53,297 nt of DNA from an uncultured Bacteroidales bacterium (lineage in GTDB: Bacteria > Bacteroidota > Bacteroidia > Bacteroidales > Paludibacteraceae), in contig CADCEV010000019.1 in NCBI GenBank assembly GCA_902800525.1, positions 1 through 53,297 of the forward strand, read 5' to 3'. Shown here piece after piece: positions 43,140 to 52,801 of this stretch. Position numbers and translations under genes: made by a program. The notes under the pieces are model-generated. The model was not told where the DNA came from. It saw only the letters and a program-made list of their open reading frames with translations, and did no database searches. The number at the start of each line of letters is the position of its first letter. The stretch's first letter is position 1.

Positions 43140-44516
43140 TTAAGGAGCTACGCGGTTGATGTCGCGGGGGAACATCGAGCATTCCTTGACGTTGGCGATG
43201 CCTAAGAAGCAAGCCGTGATACGCTCCAGACCGATAGCGAAGCCACCATGAGGAGGCATGCCGTTCTTGAAGGTATCGAGGTAGAAATGGAACGCATCGG
43301 GGTTCATACCACGACGGATCATCTTCTCGCGGTAGTCGGCTTCCTTATGGATACGCTGACCGCCGGAGGTGATCTCCAGACCGCGCATGAGGAGGTCGAA
43401 GCTGAGTGTCAGAGACGGATCCTCTGGATCGTCCATTGCATAGAAAGCACGGTGCTCCGACGGGAAATGGGTCACAAACACGAAGTCCGAACCGTATTTC
43501 TCGAAGGCGTACTTGCAGATAGCGCGTTCCTCTTCCGGCGCAAGGTCATCCTCGCCGCGGTGATCTGCTTCACAGAGACCGTTCTCGAAGAGAATCTCGT
43601 GTACCTCGCTCAATTTCCAGGCCGGCACTTGCTCCGGGAGAACAGGATTAACGGCATTGAGCAGTTGGAGCTCATGCGCGCAGTCTTTCTCCACCGTAGC
43701 GATGATATGACGCAGCAGGGCTGCTTCGAGGGTCATGACATCCTCCTGACCTTTGATGAAGCCCATCTCCACATCGAGGGAGATATACTCATTGAGGTGG
43801 CGGGAGGTAGCGTGTTTCTCTGCGCGGTAAGCGGGCGCAATCTCGAAGACGCGCTCATAGACGCCGACGCCGATCTGTTTGTAGAACTGCGGACTCTGCG
43901 CGAGATAGACCTGCTTGCCGAAATAATCCATCTTGAAGACGTTCGCACCGCCTTCTGCTCCTTCGGACACGATCTTCGGGGTGAAGATCTGTGTGAAGCC
44001 GTTAGCAGACAGGAACTCCCCGAAAGCACGAGCGATAGTGCTTTGCACTTTGAGGATCGCCATGTCGCGCGGGTTACGGAGCGTCACCTGACGGTTATCG
44101 AACTTATAGCGCAGCAGGGTCTCCTCGTCACCGAACTTGAGGGCGTTCATATCCACCACTTCGGCAGTTGTCGGACGCGAGAGTACGCGTACCTCGGCTA
44201 CTGCGATCTCAATGGTGTTGTAGAACGCAGCGGGGTCTTTGATCTTCGCCTCGTTGATAGTACCGGTAAGGGTAATGGCCATCTCGCGGCAGAGGTCATT
44301 CATCGCGATTTCGTTGCCCTGTTCATCGAAGAACTTCGAGGTCTCGTTGCTCACTACCGCTTGCAACAAGCCACGGGACTTGCGGAGCACGATAAAACCA
44401 CCCCATTTCGTCACGCGGACATTGTGGATCATGCCGGAAACGGAAACAGATTCGCCAACCTTGCAGTTGGCGAGATCTGTCACGTTTTCATTATGTTTGG
44501 TTGCATCCAAAAACAT
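43140..44516 (-). CDS. Aspartyl-tRNA synthetase, archaeal / non-discriminating type
   Basis: 458 residues, class II synthetase with an N-terminal OB-fold (about 20-120) and a catalytic domain. Motif 2 region (FEIAPAYRAEKHATSRHLNEY), QSPQFYKQ and a C-terminus of the form MPPHGGFAIGLERI then MFPRDINRVAP match archaeal AspRS, which is shorter than bacterial AspRS (about 590 residues) because it lacks the GAD insertion. QSPQ instead of the VSGQL of AsnRS argues for Asp. Such enzymes often charge both tRNA-Asp and tRNA-Asn. It follows rplQ by 36 bp, so it is part of the ribosomal run. Confidence 0.85.
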   Translation of the reverse strand: MFLDATKHNENVTDLANCKVGESVSVSGMIHNVRVTKWGGFIVLRKSRGLLQAVVSNETSKFFDEQGNEIAMNDLCREMAITLTGTINEAKIKDPAAFYNTIEIAVAEVRVLSRPTTAEVVDMNALKFGDEETLLRYKFDNRQVTLRNPRDMAILKVQSTIARAFGEFLSANGFTQIFTPKIVSEGAEGGANVFKMDYFGKQVYLAQSPQFYKQIGVGVYERVFEIAPAYRAEKHATSRHLNEYISLDVEMGFIKGQEDVMTLEAALLRHIIATVEKDCAHELQLLNAVNPVLPEQVPAWKLSEVHEILFENGLCEADHRGEDDLAPEEERAICKYAFEKYGSDFVFVTHFPSEHRAFYAMDDPEDPSLTLSFDLLMRGLEITSGGQRIHKEADYREKMIRRGMNPDAFHFYLDTFKNGMPPHGGFAIGLERITACFLGIANVKECSMFPRDINRVAP

Positions 44517-44523
44517 AATTCAA

Positions 44524-44554
44524 ATTGTCATTTGAGATTTGACATTGGAGATTT
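44524..44554. repeat. 7-bp tandem array between rplQ and the AspRS gene
   Basis: ATTGTCA, TTTGAGA, TTTGACA, TTGGAGA. Same words as inside xylB. Confidence 0.8.
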
Positions 44555-45023
44555 ACTCAGCAGCAGCTTCTGCAGCAACCTCTTCTACAGCCTCTTTAAC
44601 GGCTTTCTTGCCAGCACGGCGGGTAGCTTTCTTGGTTGCCTTCTTGCTCTCCTTGAGCATGTTCTCGTTGTAATCTACGAGCTCGATGATACACATCTCA
44701 GCTGCATCGCCCAAACGGAAACCGGTGCGGAGAATACGTGTGTAACCACCCGGACGGTTTGCGATCTTCTCGCCAACATTCTGGAAGAGTTCGGTTACGA
44801 CCTCTTTCTGTTTGAGCAGGGAGAAAGCCAAACGACGGTTGTTCATGTTATCCTCTTTTGCACGAGTGAGGATCGGCTCAACGTAGATACGGAGCGCTTT
44901 AGCCTTAGCGAGGGTCGTGCTGATACGCTTGTGCATGATCAGCGAGCAAGCCATGTTGGACAGCATCGCAGCGCGATGGTTGGCCTTGCGGCTAAGGTGA
45001 TTGAATTTTTTATTATGTCTCAT
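44553..45023 (-). CDS. rplQ: Ribosomal protein L17
   Basis: 156 residues. N-terminal L17 fold with [20 protein letters not shown] (MRH...LSR...HR.A signature) and [16 protein letters not shown]. The C-terminal ~40 residues are a Lys/Ala-rich extension ([18 protein letters not shown]), typical in Bacteroidetes. It binds 23S rRNA in the 50S subunit. It follows rpoA by 102 bp, a spacer that holds a 9-bp repeat array. Confidence 0.95.
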   Translation of the reverse strand: MRHNKKFNHLSRKANHRAAMLSNMACSLIMHKRISTTLAKAKALRIYVEPILTRAKEDNMNNRRLAFSLLKQKEVVTELFQNVGEKIANRPGGYTRILRTGFRLGDAAEMCIIELVDYNENMLKESKKATKKATRRAGKKAVKEAVEEVAAEAAAE

Positions 45024-45047
45024 AATTTTTTAATGCGATTAAAAATG

Positions 45048-45119
45048 TTATTTCCGTTGTTTCCGTAGATTTCGTAATTTACGTAAACTACGCAGACTAC
45101 GATAACTACGAAAACTACT
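45048..45119. repeat. Eight 9-bp units between rplQ and rpoA
   Basis: On plus: TTATTTCCG, TTGTTTCCG, TAGATTTCG, TAATTTACG, TAAACTACG, CAGACTACG, ATAACTACG, AAAACTACT. It fills most of the spacer. Shares the 15-mer AACTACGAAAACTAC with the minus strand of the array at 8349-8402. Confidence 0.85.
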
Positions 45120-45125
45120 TTTCTT

Positions 45126-46712
45126 TTAATCAAGCGCTCTGTAGCGCGAGATGTCCATACCGAAGGCGAGGCCGTTACGCTCAAGCAGTTCGTCGAGCTC
45201 GGTGAGAGATTTCTTACCGAAGTTGCGGAACTTGAGCAGGTCTGCGCGGTGGTACTTAACGAGTTCGCCAAGTGTCTCTACCTCAGCAGCCTTCAAGCAG
45301 TTAAGCGCACGCACGGAGAGATCCATGTCTTGCAGTTTCTGGTTGAGCAGCTGACGCATGCGAAGCATCTCTTCGTCGAGTGCGTTGTTGTTCTTCTTGG
45401 TCTCCTCCTCAAGAACGATACGTTCGTCAGAGAAGAGCATGAAGTGGTAGATGAGGATCTTAGCGGCTTCGGTGAGTGCCTGTTGCGGGGCAATGGAACC
45501 GTCCGTGGTAATCTCAATAGTGAGTTTCTCGTAGTCGGTACGTTGCTCGACACGATACTGGTCAACAGAAATCATGACGTTGCGGATCGGCGTGTAGATA
45601 GAATCGATAGCGAGGGTTCCGATAGGATCGTCCTTCTTGCGATTCTCATCTCCGGGCACGTATCCGCGACCCTTATTGATGGTGATCTCAATCTCGAAAT
45701 CAGCCGAGTCATCGAGTTCTGCCAATTGAAGATCGGGGTTGAGCACCTCGAAGTTCTGCAGCACTGTGTTGAACTCACCTGCCAGGAACGCTTTCTCTTT
45801 GCGTACGTGGAGTTTAGCCGTTTCGGTTTCCTCCTCGATACCCTCCTTATGGAGGAAGCGGATCTGCTTGAGGTTGAGGATCAAGTTGGTAACGTCAGTG
45901 ATTACACCGGGGATCGTAGCAAATTCATGATCAATACCGCTGATCTTGACAGTGCAGATTGCGTATCCCTCGAGGCTGCCGAGCAGCACACGACGGATAG
46001 CATTGCCTATCGTAATTCCGTACCCCGGCTCGAGTGGGCGAAACTCAAAGATACCTTTGTTCGCACTCGAATCCAACATTATCACCTTGTCAGGTTTGAT
46101 GAAATTTAATATTGCCATGAATTTAACGATCAATTGCTCCTTAATGTTCTCCGGAATCTCTGCGCGAGCAGGAACATTGAGCAACTTACCGGCTTTCTCG
46201 CCCTCATTCCATTCGAGCCAACCGTACTTAGCGTGGTTGAAGCCCTGGAGGGACTCGTTGATCACCTCGAGCGATTTAGCTTTCTCGCGAACAGCTACTA
46301 CCTGACCGGGTTTAACCTCATAGGAAGGAATGTTCACTACCTTGCCGTCCACAGTGATGTGACGGTGGCTAACGAGCTGACGGGCAGCTGCGCGGGTCGG
46401 CGCCATACCGAGACGATAAACGATGTTATCGAGGCGGCACTCGAGAAGCTGAATCAGGATCTCACCGGTAATACCTTTGGTACGAGCTGCTTTAGCGAAG
46501 AGGAGGCGGAACTGTTTTTCCAATACACCATAAGTGTATTTAGCCTTCTGCTTCTCAGCCAACTGAGTACCATACTCAGAGTTTTTCTTACGACGGTTAA
46601 CGCCGTGCTGTCCGGGTGCATACGGACGTTTTGCAAGCACCTTATCCTCGCCGAAGATAGCCTCGCCGAAACGACGTGCAATGCGAGATTTTGGGCCAAT
46701 ATATCTTGCCAT
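45126..46712 (-). CDS. rpsD-rpoA: Ribosomal protein S4 fused in frame to RNA polymerase alpha subunit
   Basis: One uninterrupted frame of 528 residues. Residues 1-198 are S4 ([18 protein letters not shown]4 RNA-binding domain with [20 protein letters not shown]; end [10 protein letters not shown]). At residue 199 RpoA begins with its own Met ([15 protein letters not shown]) and runs to the end: alpha-NTD to about 430, alpha-CTD about 450-525 ([15 protein letters not shown] and [13 protein letters not shown]). Bacteroidetes S4 normally ends a few residues later with its own stop; that stop and spacer are gone. The ATG at 46118 could start a separate RpoA. No S4-only product can form without cleavage. 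Either a true fusion or a small assembly indel. Confidence 0.9.
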   Translation of the reverse strand: MARYIGPKSRIARRFGEAIFGEDKVLAKRPYAPGQHGVNRRKKNSEYGTQLAEKQKAKYTYGVLEKQFRLLFAKAARTKGITGEILIQLLECRLDNIVYRLGMAPTRAAARQLVSHRHITVDGKVVNIPSYEVKPGQVVAVREKAKSLEVINESLQGFNHAKYGWLEWNEGEKAGKLLNVPARAEIPENIKEQLIVKFMAILNFIKPDKVIMLDSSANKGIFEFRPLEPGYGITIGNAIRRVLLGSLEGYAICTVKISGIDHEFATIPGVITDVTNLILNLKQIRFLHKEGIEEETETAKLHVRKEKAFLAGEFNTVLQNFEVLNPDLQLAELDDSADFEIEITINKGRGYVPGDENRKKDDPIGTLAIDSIYTPIRNVMISVDQYRVEQRTDYEKLTIEITTDGSIAPQQALTEAAKILIYHFMLFSDERIVLEEETKKNNNALDEEMLRMRQLLNQKLQDMDLSVRALNCLKAAEVETLGELVKYHRADLLKFRNFGKKSLTELDELLERNGLAFGMDISRYRALD

Positions 46713-46744
46713 AATTGTTAAATTTTACGTTAAAGGATTAAACA

Positions 46745-47134
46745 TTATACACGACGACGTTTCGGAGGACGGCAACCGTTGTGCGGCATTGGAGTAACAT
46801 CAACGATTTCTGTTACGTCGATACCTGCTGCTACGCAGGCACGAATAGCCGACTCACGTCCTTGTCCGGGACCCTTAACGTATGCTTTTACCTTGCGCAG
46901 ACCGAGGTCGAATGCGACCTTGCAGCAGTCAGCTGCTGCCATTTGAGCTGCGTACGGAGTATTTTTCTTGCTGCCACGGAAGCCCTGTTTACCAGCGGAA
47001 GACCAGCTGATAACCTGGCCGTCACCATTAGCAACCGTAACGATTACATTATTGAAAGAAGACATCACGTGAAGCTGGCCAACGCCCTCGATCTTCACTA
47101 CGCGCTTCTTTGCTGCAATAGCTTTCTTTGCCAT
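46745..47134 (-). CDS. rpsK: Ribosomal protein S11
   Basis: 129 residues, full length. S11 signature near the centre and end: [37 protein letters not shown] and [16 protein letters not shown]. It sits on the platform of the 30S subunit near the mRNA exit. Position between rpsM and rpsD is standard. Confidence 0.97.
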   Translation of the reverse strand: MAKKAIAAKKRVVKIEGVGQLHVMSSFNNVIVTVANGDGQVISWSSAGKQGFRGSKKNTPYAAQMAAADCCKVAFDLGLRKVKAYVKGPGQGRESAIRACVAAGIDVTEIVDVTPMPHNGCRPPKRRRV

Positions 47135-47167
47135 AATACTTGATGAATTAAAATTAGGTTGTTAAAA

Positions 47168-47548
47168 TTACTTAGTTGCCTTTTTCTTGTTTGCAACAGT
47201 TTTCTTACGTCCTTTGCGCGTGCGGGCGTTGTTCTTGGTGCTCTGTCCACGAACCGGAAGACCGATACGGTGGCGCACACCACGGTAACAACCGATATCC
47301 ATCAAGCGTTTGATGTTCAATTGTGTTTCCGAACGAAGATCACCTTCTACTTTGAATTTTGCTCCGATGATCTCACGGACTTTAGCTGCTTGGTCATCCG
47401 TCCAATTCTCTACCTTGATGCTTGGGTCAATGCCTGCCTCTGCGAGAATTTTCTTTGCGCTTGAACGACCTATTCCGTAGATATAAGTCAAGCTGACTTC
47501 GCCACATTTGTTCTGCGGTATATCTACACCGACAATTCTTATAGCCAT
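47168..47548 (-). CDS. rpsM: Ribosomal protein S13
   Basis: 126 residues. Typical S13: [20 protein letters not shown] start, [14 protein letters not shown] helix region, [20 protein letters not shown] and NARTRKG C-terminal tail that contacts the P-site tRNA. Standard place after rpmJ. Confidence 0.97.
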   Translation of the reverse strand: MAIRIVGVDIPQNKCGEVSLTYIYGIGRSSAKKILAEAGIDPSIKVENWTDDQAAKVREIIGAKFKVEGDLRSETQLNIKRLMDIGCYRGVRHRIGLPVRGQSTKNNARTRKGRKKTVANKKKATK

Positions 47549-47624
47549 AATTAAATACTAAGGATAATTTTGTTAAAAAATAATTGATTTTTAAGAAGTG
47601 GTTGATTCTAATTAAAGATTACGC

Positions 47625-47741
47625 TTATCCTTGACGCATCTTCATTTTAGGATCCTTCTTGTTGATTACATACAAATGCCCTTTGCGACGAACGATCTTG
47701 CAATCGGCATTGCGTTTTTTAATCGAAGCACGTACTTTCAT
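47625..47741 (-). CDS. rpmJ: Ribosomal protein L36
   Basis: 38 residues read on the minus strand: [20 protein letters not shown], then [18 protein letters not shown]. It carries only one Cys (DCK), so it is the zinc-free variant rather than the four-ligand type. Position between infA and rpsM is standard for Bacteroidetes. Confidence 0.95.
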   Translation of the reverse strand: MKVRASIKKRNADCKIVRRKGHLYVINKKDPKMKMRQG

Positions 47742-47787
47742 TTCTGAATAGTGTTTACTTTGTTAATTAATTCCTTGTGAGCCTCAG

Positions 47788-47820
47788 GTCCTTGGTACCT
47801 TGTACTTTGTCCCTTTGTAC
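47788..47820. repeat. 7/8-bp array between rpmJ and infA
   Basis: CCTTGGTA, CCTTGTA, CTTTGTC, CCTTTGTA. Degenerate units in the 85-bp spacer. Confidence 0.5.
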
Positions 47821-47826
47821 TTCACA

Positions 47827-48045
47827 TTACTTGTAGCGGAACGAGATACGTCCTTTGGTCAGGTCATACGGGCTCATTTCCACTTTGACACGGTCACCGG
47901 CGAGAATCTTGATGTAGTGCATACGCATCTTACCGGAGATGTGAGCGATGATGAGCGGTCCGTTCTCGAGTTGCACGCGGAACATAGCGTTGGACAATGC
48001 CTCTACTACCGTTCCGTCCACTTCGATGCTGTCTTGTTTTGCCAT
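47827..48045 (-). CDS. infA: Translation initiation factor IF-1
   Basis: 72 residues, exactly the family length. S1/OB-fold with the usual phrases ([49 protein letters not shown]). Binds the A site of the 30S subunit during initiation. Confidence 0.97.
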   Translation of the reverse strand: MAKQDSIEVDGTVVEALSNAMFRVQLENGPLIIAHISGKMRMHYIKILAGDRVKVEMSPYDLTKGRISFRYK

Positions 48046-48071
48046 AATTCAGTTTACTAATAGGTTAGTGA

Positions 48072-48857
48072 TTAGATGAATCTGTCTCCCAGGACTTCCT
48101 GGATAAAATCAAAGGTGGATAAGATCTCTGCCTTGCCGTTCCGAACGCAGATACTGTGTTCGTAGTGGGCAGCGGGTTTGCGATCGATCGTACGTGCCGT
48201 CCATCCGTCATCCTCGATGAGGACATTGCGTCTTCCGAGAGTGATCATCGGCTCGATTGCCATGGTCATACCGGATTTGAGGACGATACCGTTTCCACGG
48301 CGACCGTAGTTACATACCTCCGGATCCTCGTGCATCTCGCGTCCGATACCGTGTCCCACGAACTCGCGTACTACGCCGTAGCCGGCTTTTTCGCAGTGGT
48401 TCTGAATCGCGAAAGACACATCTCCTAAGCGTTTGCCCGTCACCGCCTGTTCGATGCCCAGATAGAGCGCCTCTTTGGTGGTCTTGAGCAGTTTCATCAC
48501 TTCGGGGCTTACTTCTCCCACCGGGAAAGTATAAGCGGAATCCGAATGCCAGCCGTTGAGTTCGATCGAGGAATCAATGGAGATGATATCGCCTTCTTTC
48601 AAAACCACCTTGTCGGAAGGAATACCGTGTACCACCACTTCGTTCACCGAAGTACAGAGGGTAGCGGGGTAATCCTCGTAACCAAGGCAGGCAGGACGTC
48701 CGCCATGATCCATAATGAACTCGTACGCTATCTTATCCAGTTGGGCGGTAGTAACACCCGGCTTGATAGCCTTTGCCACTTCGGCATAAGTCTTACCAAG
48801 CAGGATGTTGCTTGCCCGCATGAGTTCTACCTCTTCGTCAGTCTTCAGGAAAATCAT
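48072..48857 (-). CDS. map: Methionine aminopeptidase, type I
   Basis: 261 residues. Pita-bread fold; ligands visible as Asp in SIDSSIELNGWHSDSA region (ISIDSSIEL and SDSAYTF), His in FVGHGIGREMHE, Glu in MAIEPMIT and Glu in YEHSICV. It removes the initiator Met from new proteins. It follows secY by 12 bp. Confidence 0.96.
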   Translation of the reverse strand: MIFLKTDEEVELMRASNILLGKTYAEVAKAIKPGVTTAQLDKIAYEFIMDHGGRPACLGYEDYPATLCTSVNEVVVHGIPSDKVVLKEGDIISIDSSIELNGWHSDSAYTFPVGEVSPEVMKLLKTTKEALYLGIEQAVTGKRLGDVSFAIQNHCEKAGYGVVREFVGHGIGREMHEDPEVCNYGRRGNGIVLKSGMTMAIEPMITLGRRNVLIEDDGWTARTIDRKPAAHYEHSICVRNGKAEILSTFDFIQEVLGDRFI

Positions 48858-48869
48858 CTATCTAACGAA

Positions 48870-50210
48870 TTAGTAGGCCATAGCACCGGAGCGACCCTTG
48901 ATGCGCATGCCGGACTCGAAGAATCCGTCGTAGTGACGCATGAGCAGGTGGCTCTCAATCTGCTGCAAAGTATCCAATATAACGCCTACCATGATGAGCA
49001 GGGACGTACCGCCGAAGAACTGTGCAAAGCCCATCGAAACACCGAACAGACGCGCAAACGCCGGAAGGATAGCGATGATAGCCAGCAGGATCGAACCCGG
49101 CAGGGTGATGCGGCTCATGATAGTGTCAATATACTCAGCCGTCTTCTTACCCGGTTTCACACCCGGAATGAATCCGTTGTTCAGCTTCAGGTTCTCTGCC
49201 ATCTGAACAGGATTGATGATGATTGCGGTGTAGAAATAGGTGAAGGCGATGATCAGCAGTGCGAATACGAAGTTGTACCAGAAGCCGTTGTTATCCATGA
49301 ACGCCTGAACGAAGGCATTGCTCTCCGATGCACGGAAGCCTACGATAGCGATAGGGATGAACATGATAGCTTGCGCAAAGATAATCGGCATTACGTTAGC
49401 AGCATTGACCTTGAGAGGAATGTACTGACGTACGCCGCCATATTGCTTGTTACCCTGAATACGTTTTGCATATTGCACCGGAATACGACGTGTACCCTGA
49501 ACCAGCATGATCGCAAAAGCGAAGACGAGGAGCAGGATCACGATCTCTGCGATGAACACGATCAAACCGCCACCTGCGTCATTCAGACGACTGGAGAACT
49601 CTTGTACGAGAGCACCCGGGAGACGCGCAATAATACCGATCAAGATGATGAAGGAAATACCGTTTCCAACACCGCGGTCGGTAATACGCTCACCAAGCCA
49701 CATCACGAACATGGAGCCTGCGCAGAGCAGGATGGTCGAAGAGATTGTGAACCAGTTGAATCCGATTGCCAAAGGCTGACCTGCTTGAGCCATCTGTACA
49801 GACAGGTTAACGAGGTAGCTCGGTCCCTGGAAGAGCAGAATAGCTACGGTCAGATAACGAGTGATCTGGTTCATCTTCTGACGGCCGGACTCGCCTTCTT
49901 TCTGCATCTTCTGGAAATACGGCACTGCGATAGACAGCAACTGGATTACGATGGATGCAGAGATATAAGGCATGATACCCAGGGCGAAGATAGACGCATT
50001 GGAGAAAGCTCCTCCGGAGAACATATCCAACAACGCCATCAGACCACCTGCTGTCTGGCTATGCAGAGCAGACAAGGCTGTAGGGTCAATACCCGGCAGA
50101 ACGACGAACGATCCGAAACGGTAGATGAGCACGAACAGAGCCGTGGTCAGCAGACGGTTGCGGAGATCCTCGATCTTCCAGATATTTTTAAATGTTTCAA
50201 TCAGTTTCAT
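48870..50210 (-). CDS. secY: Preprotein translocase subunit SecY
   Basis: 446 residues with ten transmembrane helices. SecY phrases: RLLTTALFVLIYRFGSFVVL, GIMPYISASIVIQLL (plug region), GERITDRGVGNGISFIILIG, and RRIPVQYAKR in loop C4. It forms the membrane channel for secreted proteins; many in this window would use it. Confidence 0.97.
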   Translation of the reverse strand: MKLIETFKNIWKIEDLRNRLLTTALFVLIYRFGSFVVLPGIDPTALSALHSQTAGGLMALLDMFSGGAFSNASIFALGIMPYISASIVIQLLSIAVPYFQKMQKEGESGRQKMNQITRYLTVAILLFQGPSYLVNLSVQMAQAGQPLAIGFNWFTISSTILLCAGSMFVMWLGERITDRGVGNGISFIILIGIIARLPGALVQEFSSRLNDAGGGLIVFIAEIVILLLVFAFAIMLVQGTRRIPVQYAKRIQGNKQYGGVRQYIPLKVNAANVMPIIFAQAIMFIPIAIVGFRASESNAFVQAFMDNNGFWYNFVFALLIIAFTYFYTAIIINPVQMAENLKLNNGFIPGVKPGKKTAEYIDTIMSRITLPGSILLAIIAILPAFARLFGVSMGFAQFFGGTSLLIMVGVILDTLQQIESHLLMRHYDGFFESGMRIKGRSGAMAY

Positions 50211-50224
50211 AACTTTGTCGATTT

Positions 50225-50262
50225 TTCGTGATCACGTGATCTCGTGACGACGTGATCACGAA
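50225..50262. repeat. 8-bp tandem repeat and palindromes between secY and rplO
   Basis: CGTGATCA, CGTGATCT, CGTGACGA, CGTGATCA: four 8-bp units; TTCGTGATCACG and CGTGATCACGAA also form a 12-bp inverted repeat, and CGTGATCACG is itself a palindrome present twice. Confidence 0.9.
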
Positions 50263-50283
50263 GTTTTATTAATCGATTGTTAA

Positions 50284-50730
50284 TTAAATTTTTTCGATGG
50301 TGCCGCCGGCAGCTACGATAGCCTCTTCTGCTTTCTTGGAGAAAGCGTTAGCCTGAACGGTCAGTTTAGCTTTCAGTTCACCGTTACCCAGGATCTTAAC
50401 GAGTTGGGTTTTGGAGATGAAACCAGCCTCGTGGAGCTCGATCAAGCCGATCTTCTCCAGGTTCTTTGCCTCAGCGAGTTGCTGAAGAGTAGCGAGGTTG
50501 ATTGCTTTGTACTCCACACGGTTGATGTTCTTGAAGCCGAACTTAGGCAGACGACGCTGCATAGGCATCTGACCACCCTCGAAACCGATTTTCTTGCTGT
50601 AACCGGAGCGCGACTTAGCACCCTTGTGACCACGGGTAGAAGTTCCACCCAGGCCCGAACCTGCACCACGGCCGACACGCTTTGCGGTCTTAACCGATCC
50701 TGCTGCAGGGGTAAGATTATTCAATTCCAT
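50284..50730 (-). CDS. rplO: Ribosomal protein L15
   Basis: 148 residues. N-terminal L15 extension with RVGRGAGSGLGGTSTRGHKG and FEGGQMPMQRRLPKFGF. Large-subunit assembly protein. Located between rpmD and secY as expected. Confidence 0.97.
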   Translation of the reverse strand: MELNNLTPAAGSVKTAKRVGRGAGSGLGGTSTRGHKGAKSRSGYSKKIGFEGGQMPMQRRLPKFGFKNINRVEYKAINLATLQQLAEAKNLEKIGLIELHEAGFISKTQLVKILGNGELKAKLTVQANAFSKKAEEAIVAAGGTIEKI

Positions 50731-50753
50731 GATGTAATTACAAATTTTAGGGA

Positions 50754-50930
50754 TTAGTCAATAACTTTAACAAGGTGCTTTACCTTCTCTACCATACCCA
50801 GGATAGCCGGGGTAGCTTCGTGCTCAACGACTGCGTTCATTTTGCGCAGACCGAGAGCAACCATGGTCTCCTTCTGCACCTTCGGACATTTGATAGTACT
50901 GCGTACTTGTTGAATTTTAATCTTTGCCAT
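50754..50930 (-). CDS. rpmD: Ribosomal protein L30
   Basis: 58 residues read on the minus strand: MAKIKIQQVRSTIKCPKVQK, then ETMVALGLRKMNAVVEHEAT, then PAILGMVEKVKHLVKVID. Normal length and fold for L30, between rpsE and rplO. Confidence 0.96.
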   Translation of the reverse strand: MAKIKIQQVRSTIKCPKVQKETMVALGLRKMNAVVEHEATPAILGMVEKVKHLVKVID

Positions 50931-50947
50931 AGTTGTAGAAGAATTTA

Positions 50948-51454
50948 TTAACCATTAAACACTGTAGAAAGGCTTACGCCACGGTTAGCGGCTACGGTGC
51001 GAGCGTCACGCAGTTCTGCGAGCGCTTGGATAGTAGCTTTAACGAGGTTGTGGGGGTTGGACGAACCCTTGGACTTAGCCAACACGTCGTGTACACCTGC
51101 GGACTCCAGTACGGCACGCATAGCACCACCGGCTTTTACTCCGGTACCGTGCGTAGCAGGCTGGATGTAAACGCGGCTACCACCGAACTTAGCATACTGC
51201 TCGTGAGGGATAGTGCCCTTCAGAACAGGTACTTGGATGAGGTTCTTCTTAGCAGCCTCGGTAGCTTTCTGCATAGCAGCAGCAACCTCACCTGCTTTAC
51301 CCAAACCGTAACCTACAATTCCGTCTTCATTTCCAACAACTACGATAGCTGCGAAAGTGAAGGTACGTCCACCTTTGGTAACTTTCGTTACGCGGTTGAC
51401 TGCGACCAGACGCTCCTTGAGCTCGAGGTCTTGTGTTGTTTTAACTCTTTGCAT
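50948..51454 (-). CDS. rpsE: Ribosomal protein S5
   Basis: 168 residues. S5 domains: [20 protein letters not shown], then [18 protein letters not shown] and [20 protein letters not shown]. It shapes the mRNA entry tunnel of the 30S subunit. The start lies a few codons later than in many homologues (which begin AVKYNRVK). Confidence 0.97.
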   Translation of the reverse strand: MQRVKTTQDLELKERLVAVNRVTKVTKGGRTFTFAAIVVVGNEDGIVGYGLGKAGEVAAAMQKATEAAKKNLIQVPVLKGTIPHEQYAKFGGSRVYIQPATHGTGVKAGGAMRAVLESAGVHDVLAKSKGSSNPHNLVKATIQALAELRDARTVAANRGVSLSTVFNG

Positions 51455-51468
51455 AATATCGTCAGTTA

Positions 51469-51813
51469 TTAGAATTTGAGACCAGCCTCGCGAGCTGCGT
51501 CAGCGAGGGCTTTAACACGACCGTGATACAGGTATCCGTTACGGTCAAATACTACTTCGTTGACTCCGGCCTTCTGAGCAGCTGCTGCTACGAGTTTACC
51601 TACTTCAACAGCCTTCTCGGTCTTAGTCATTTTGTCCTTGATTGCGAGCGAAGATGCGCTTGCCAGGGTCTTGCCTGCGAGGTCATCGATCACCTGAGCG
51701 TAAATCTGGCTGTTAGAACGGAACACGGTCAGACGCGGACGCTCTGCAGTTCCCGACACCTTGGTGCGGATAGATGCCTTAATCTTAAGGCGACGTGCAA
51801 TTTTCTTAATCAT
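51469..51813 (-). CDS. rplR: Ribosomal protein L18
   Basis: 114 residues. Typical features: [20 protein letters not shown] and [20 protein letters not shown] near the end. It binds 5S rRNA. Confidence 0.97.
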   Translation of the reverse strand: MIKKIARRLKIKASIRTKVSGTAERPRLTVFRSNSQIYAQVIDDLAGKTLASASSLAIKDKMTKTEKAVEVGKLVAAAAQKAGVNEVVFDRNGYLYHGRVKALADAAREAGLKF

Positions 51814-51832
51814 AATCTTGTTTCCTTTCTAA

Positions 51833-52390
51833 TTATTTACCAGCCGACTTACCAGCTTTACGACGAACGATTTCACCTTGGAACTTAACACCCTTGCCTT
51901 TGTACGGCTCCGGTTTGCGGAACGAGCGGATCTTAGCGCAAATCTGGCCAAGAAGCTGTTTGTCTGCGCTCTCAAGCATTACCAACGGGTTCTGGTTACG
52001 CTCCGATTTGGTCTCTACCTTCACCTCTTTCGGCAAGCCGAGATAGATCGGGTGAGTATAACCGAGCGAGAAGTTCAGCACGTTCGGCTGAGCCAACTCA
52101 ACACGATAACCTACACCGACGAGCTCAAGAGTCTTCTTGTAACCCTCGCTGCAACCTACAACCATGTTGTGGATCAAAGCGCGGTACAGACCGTGTTTAG
52201 CGCGGCACTCTTTCTCATCGTTCGGACGGGTAACGTGGCATACACCACCTTCTACGTTTACGGAAATCAGGGGATCAACTGCCTGGCAGAGCTCACCTTT
52301 CGGACCTTTTACGGTCACTACATTCTCCGGGCTAACGGTTACCGTTACGCCGGCAGGAATTGCGATAGGAAGTTTTCCAATTCTTGACAT
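51833..52390 (-). CDS. rplF: Ribosomal protein L6
   Basis: 185 residues. Starts MSRIGKLPIAIPAGVTV; C-terminal signature PEPYKGKGVKFQGEIVRRKA. Located at the base of the L7/L12 stalk. Confidence 0.97.
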   Translation of the reverse strand: MSRIGKLPIAIPAGVTVTVSPENVVTVKGPKGELCQAVDPLISVNVEGGVCHVTRPNDEKECRAKHGLYRALIHNMVVGCSEGYKKTLELVGVGYRVELAQPNVLNFSLGYTHPIYLGLPKEVKVETKSERNQNPLVMLESADKQLLGQICAKIRSFRKPEPYKGKGVKFQGEIVRRKAGKSAGK

Positions 52391-52405
52391 AGCTGTTCCT
52401 CCTTA

Positions 52406-52801
52406 TTAATAAACATAGCACAATACTTCACCACCGAGTTGCTGGCCAAGAGCCTCTTTGTTGGTCATCACACCTTTCGAGGTCGAAAGGATAGCGATAC
52501 CGAGACCGTTCAATACGCGCGGCATATCACGGTAACCAACGTACTTACGCAAACCCGGAGTGGATACACGTTTCAAACACTTGATCGCGTTAACTTTGTT
52601 AACCGGATCATACTTGAGGGCAATCTTGATAGTGCCCTGAGGACCATCCTCAACGAACTTGTAGGAAAGGATGTAACCTTTCTCAAACAAGATGCGAGTG
52701 ATCTCTTTCTTCAGATTCGAAGCCGGAACTTCAACCACACGGTGGCCGGCTTTGATAGCATTCCTCAATCGAGTGAGGTAATCTGCAATAGGATCTGTCA
52801 T
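52406..52801 (-). CDS. rpsH: Ribosomal protein S8
   Basis: 131 residues. MTDPIADYLTRLRNAIKAGH start and a C-terminus STSKGVMTNKEALGQQLGGE as in bacterial S8. In many bacteria S8 is the spc operon repressor. The upstream spacer to rpsN is unusually long (171 bp). Confidence 0.97.
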   Translation of the reverse strand: MTDPIADYLTRLRNAIKAGHRVVEVPASNLKKEITRILFEKGYILSYKFVEDGPQGTIKIALKYDPVNKVNAIKCLKRVSTPGLRKYVGYRDMPRVLNGLGIAILSTSKGVMTNKEALGQQLGGEVLCYVY

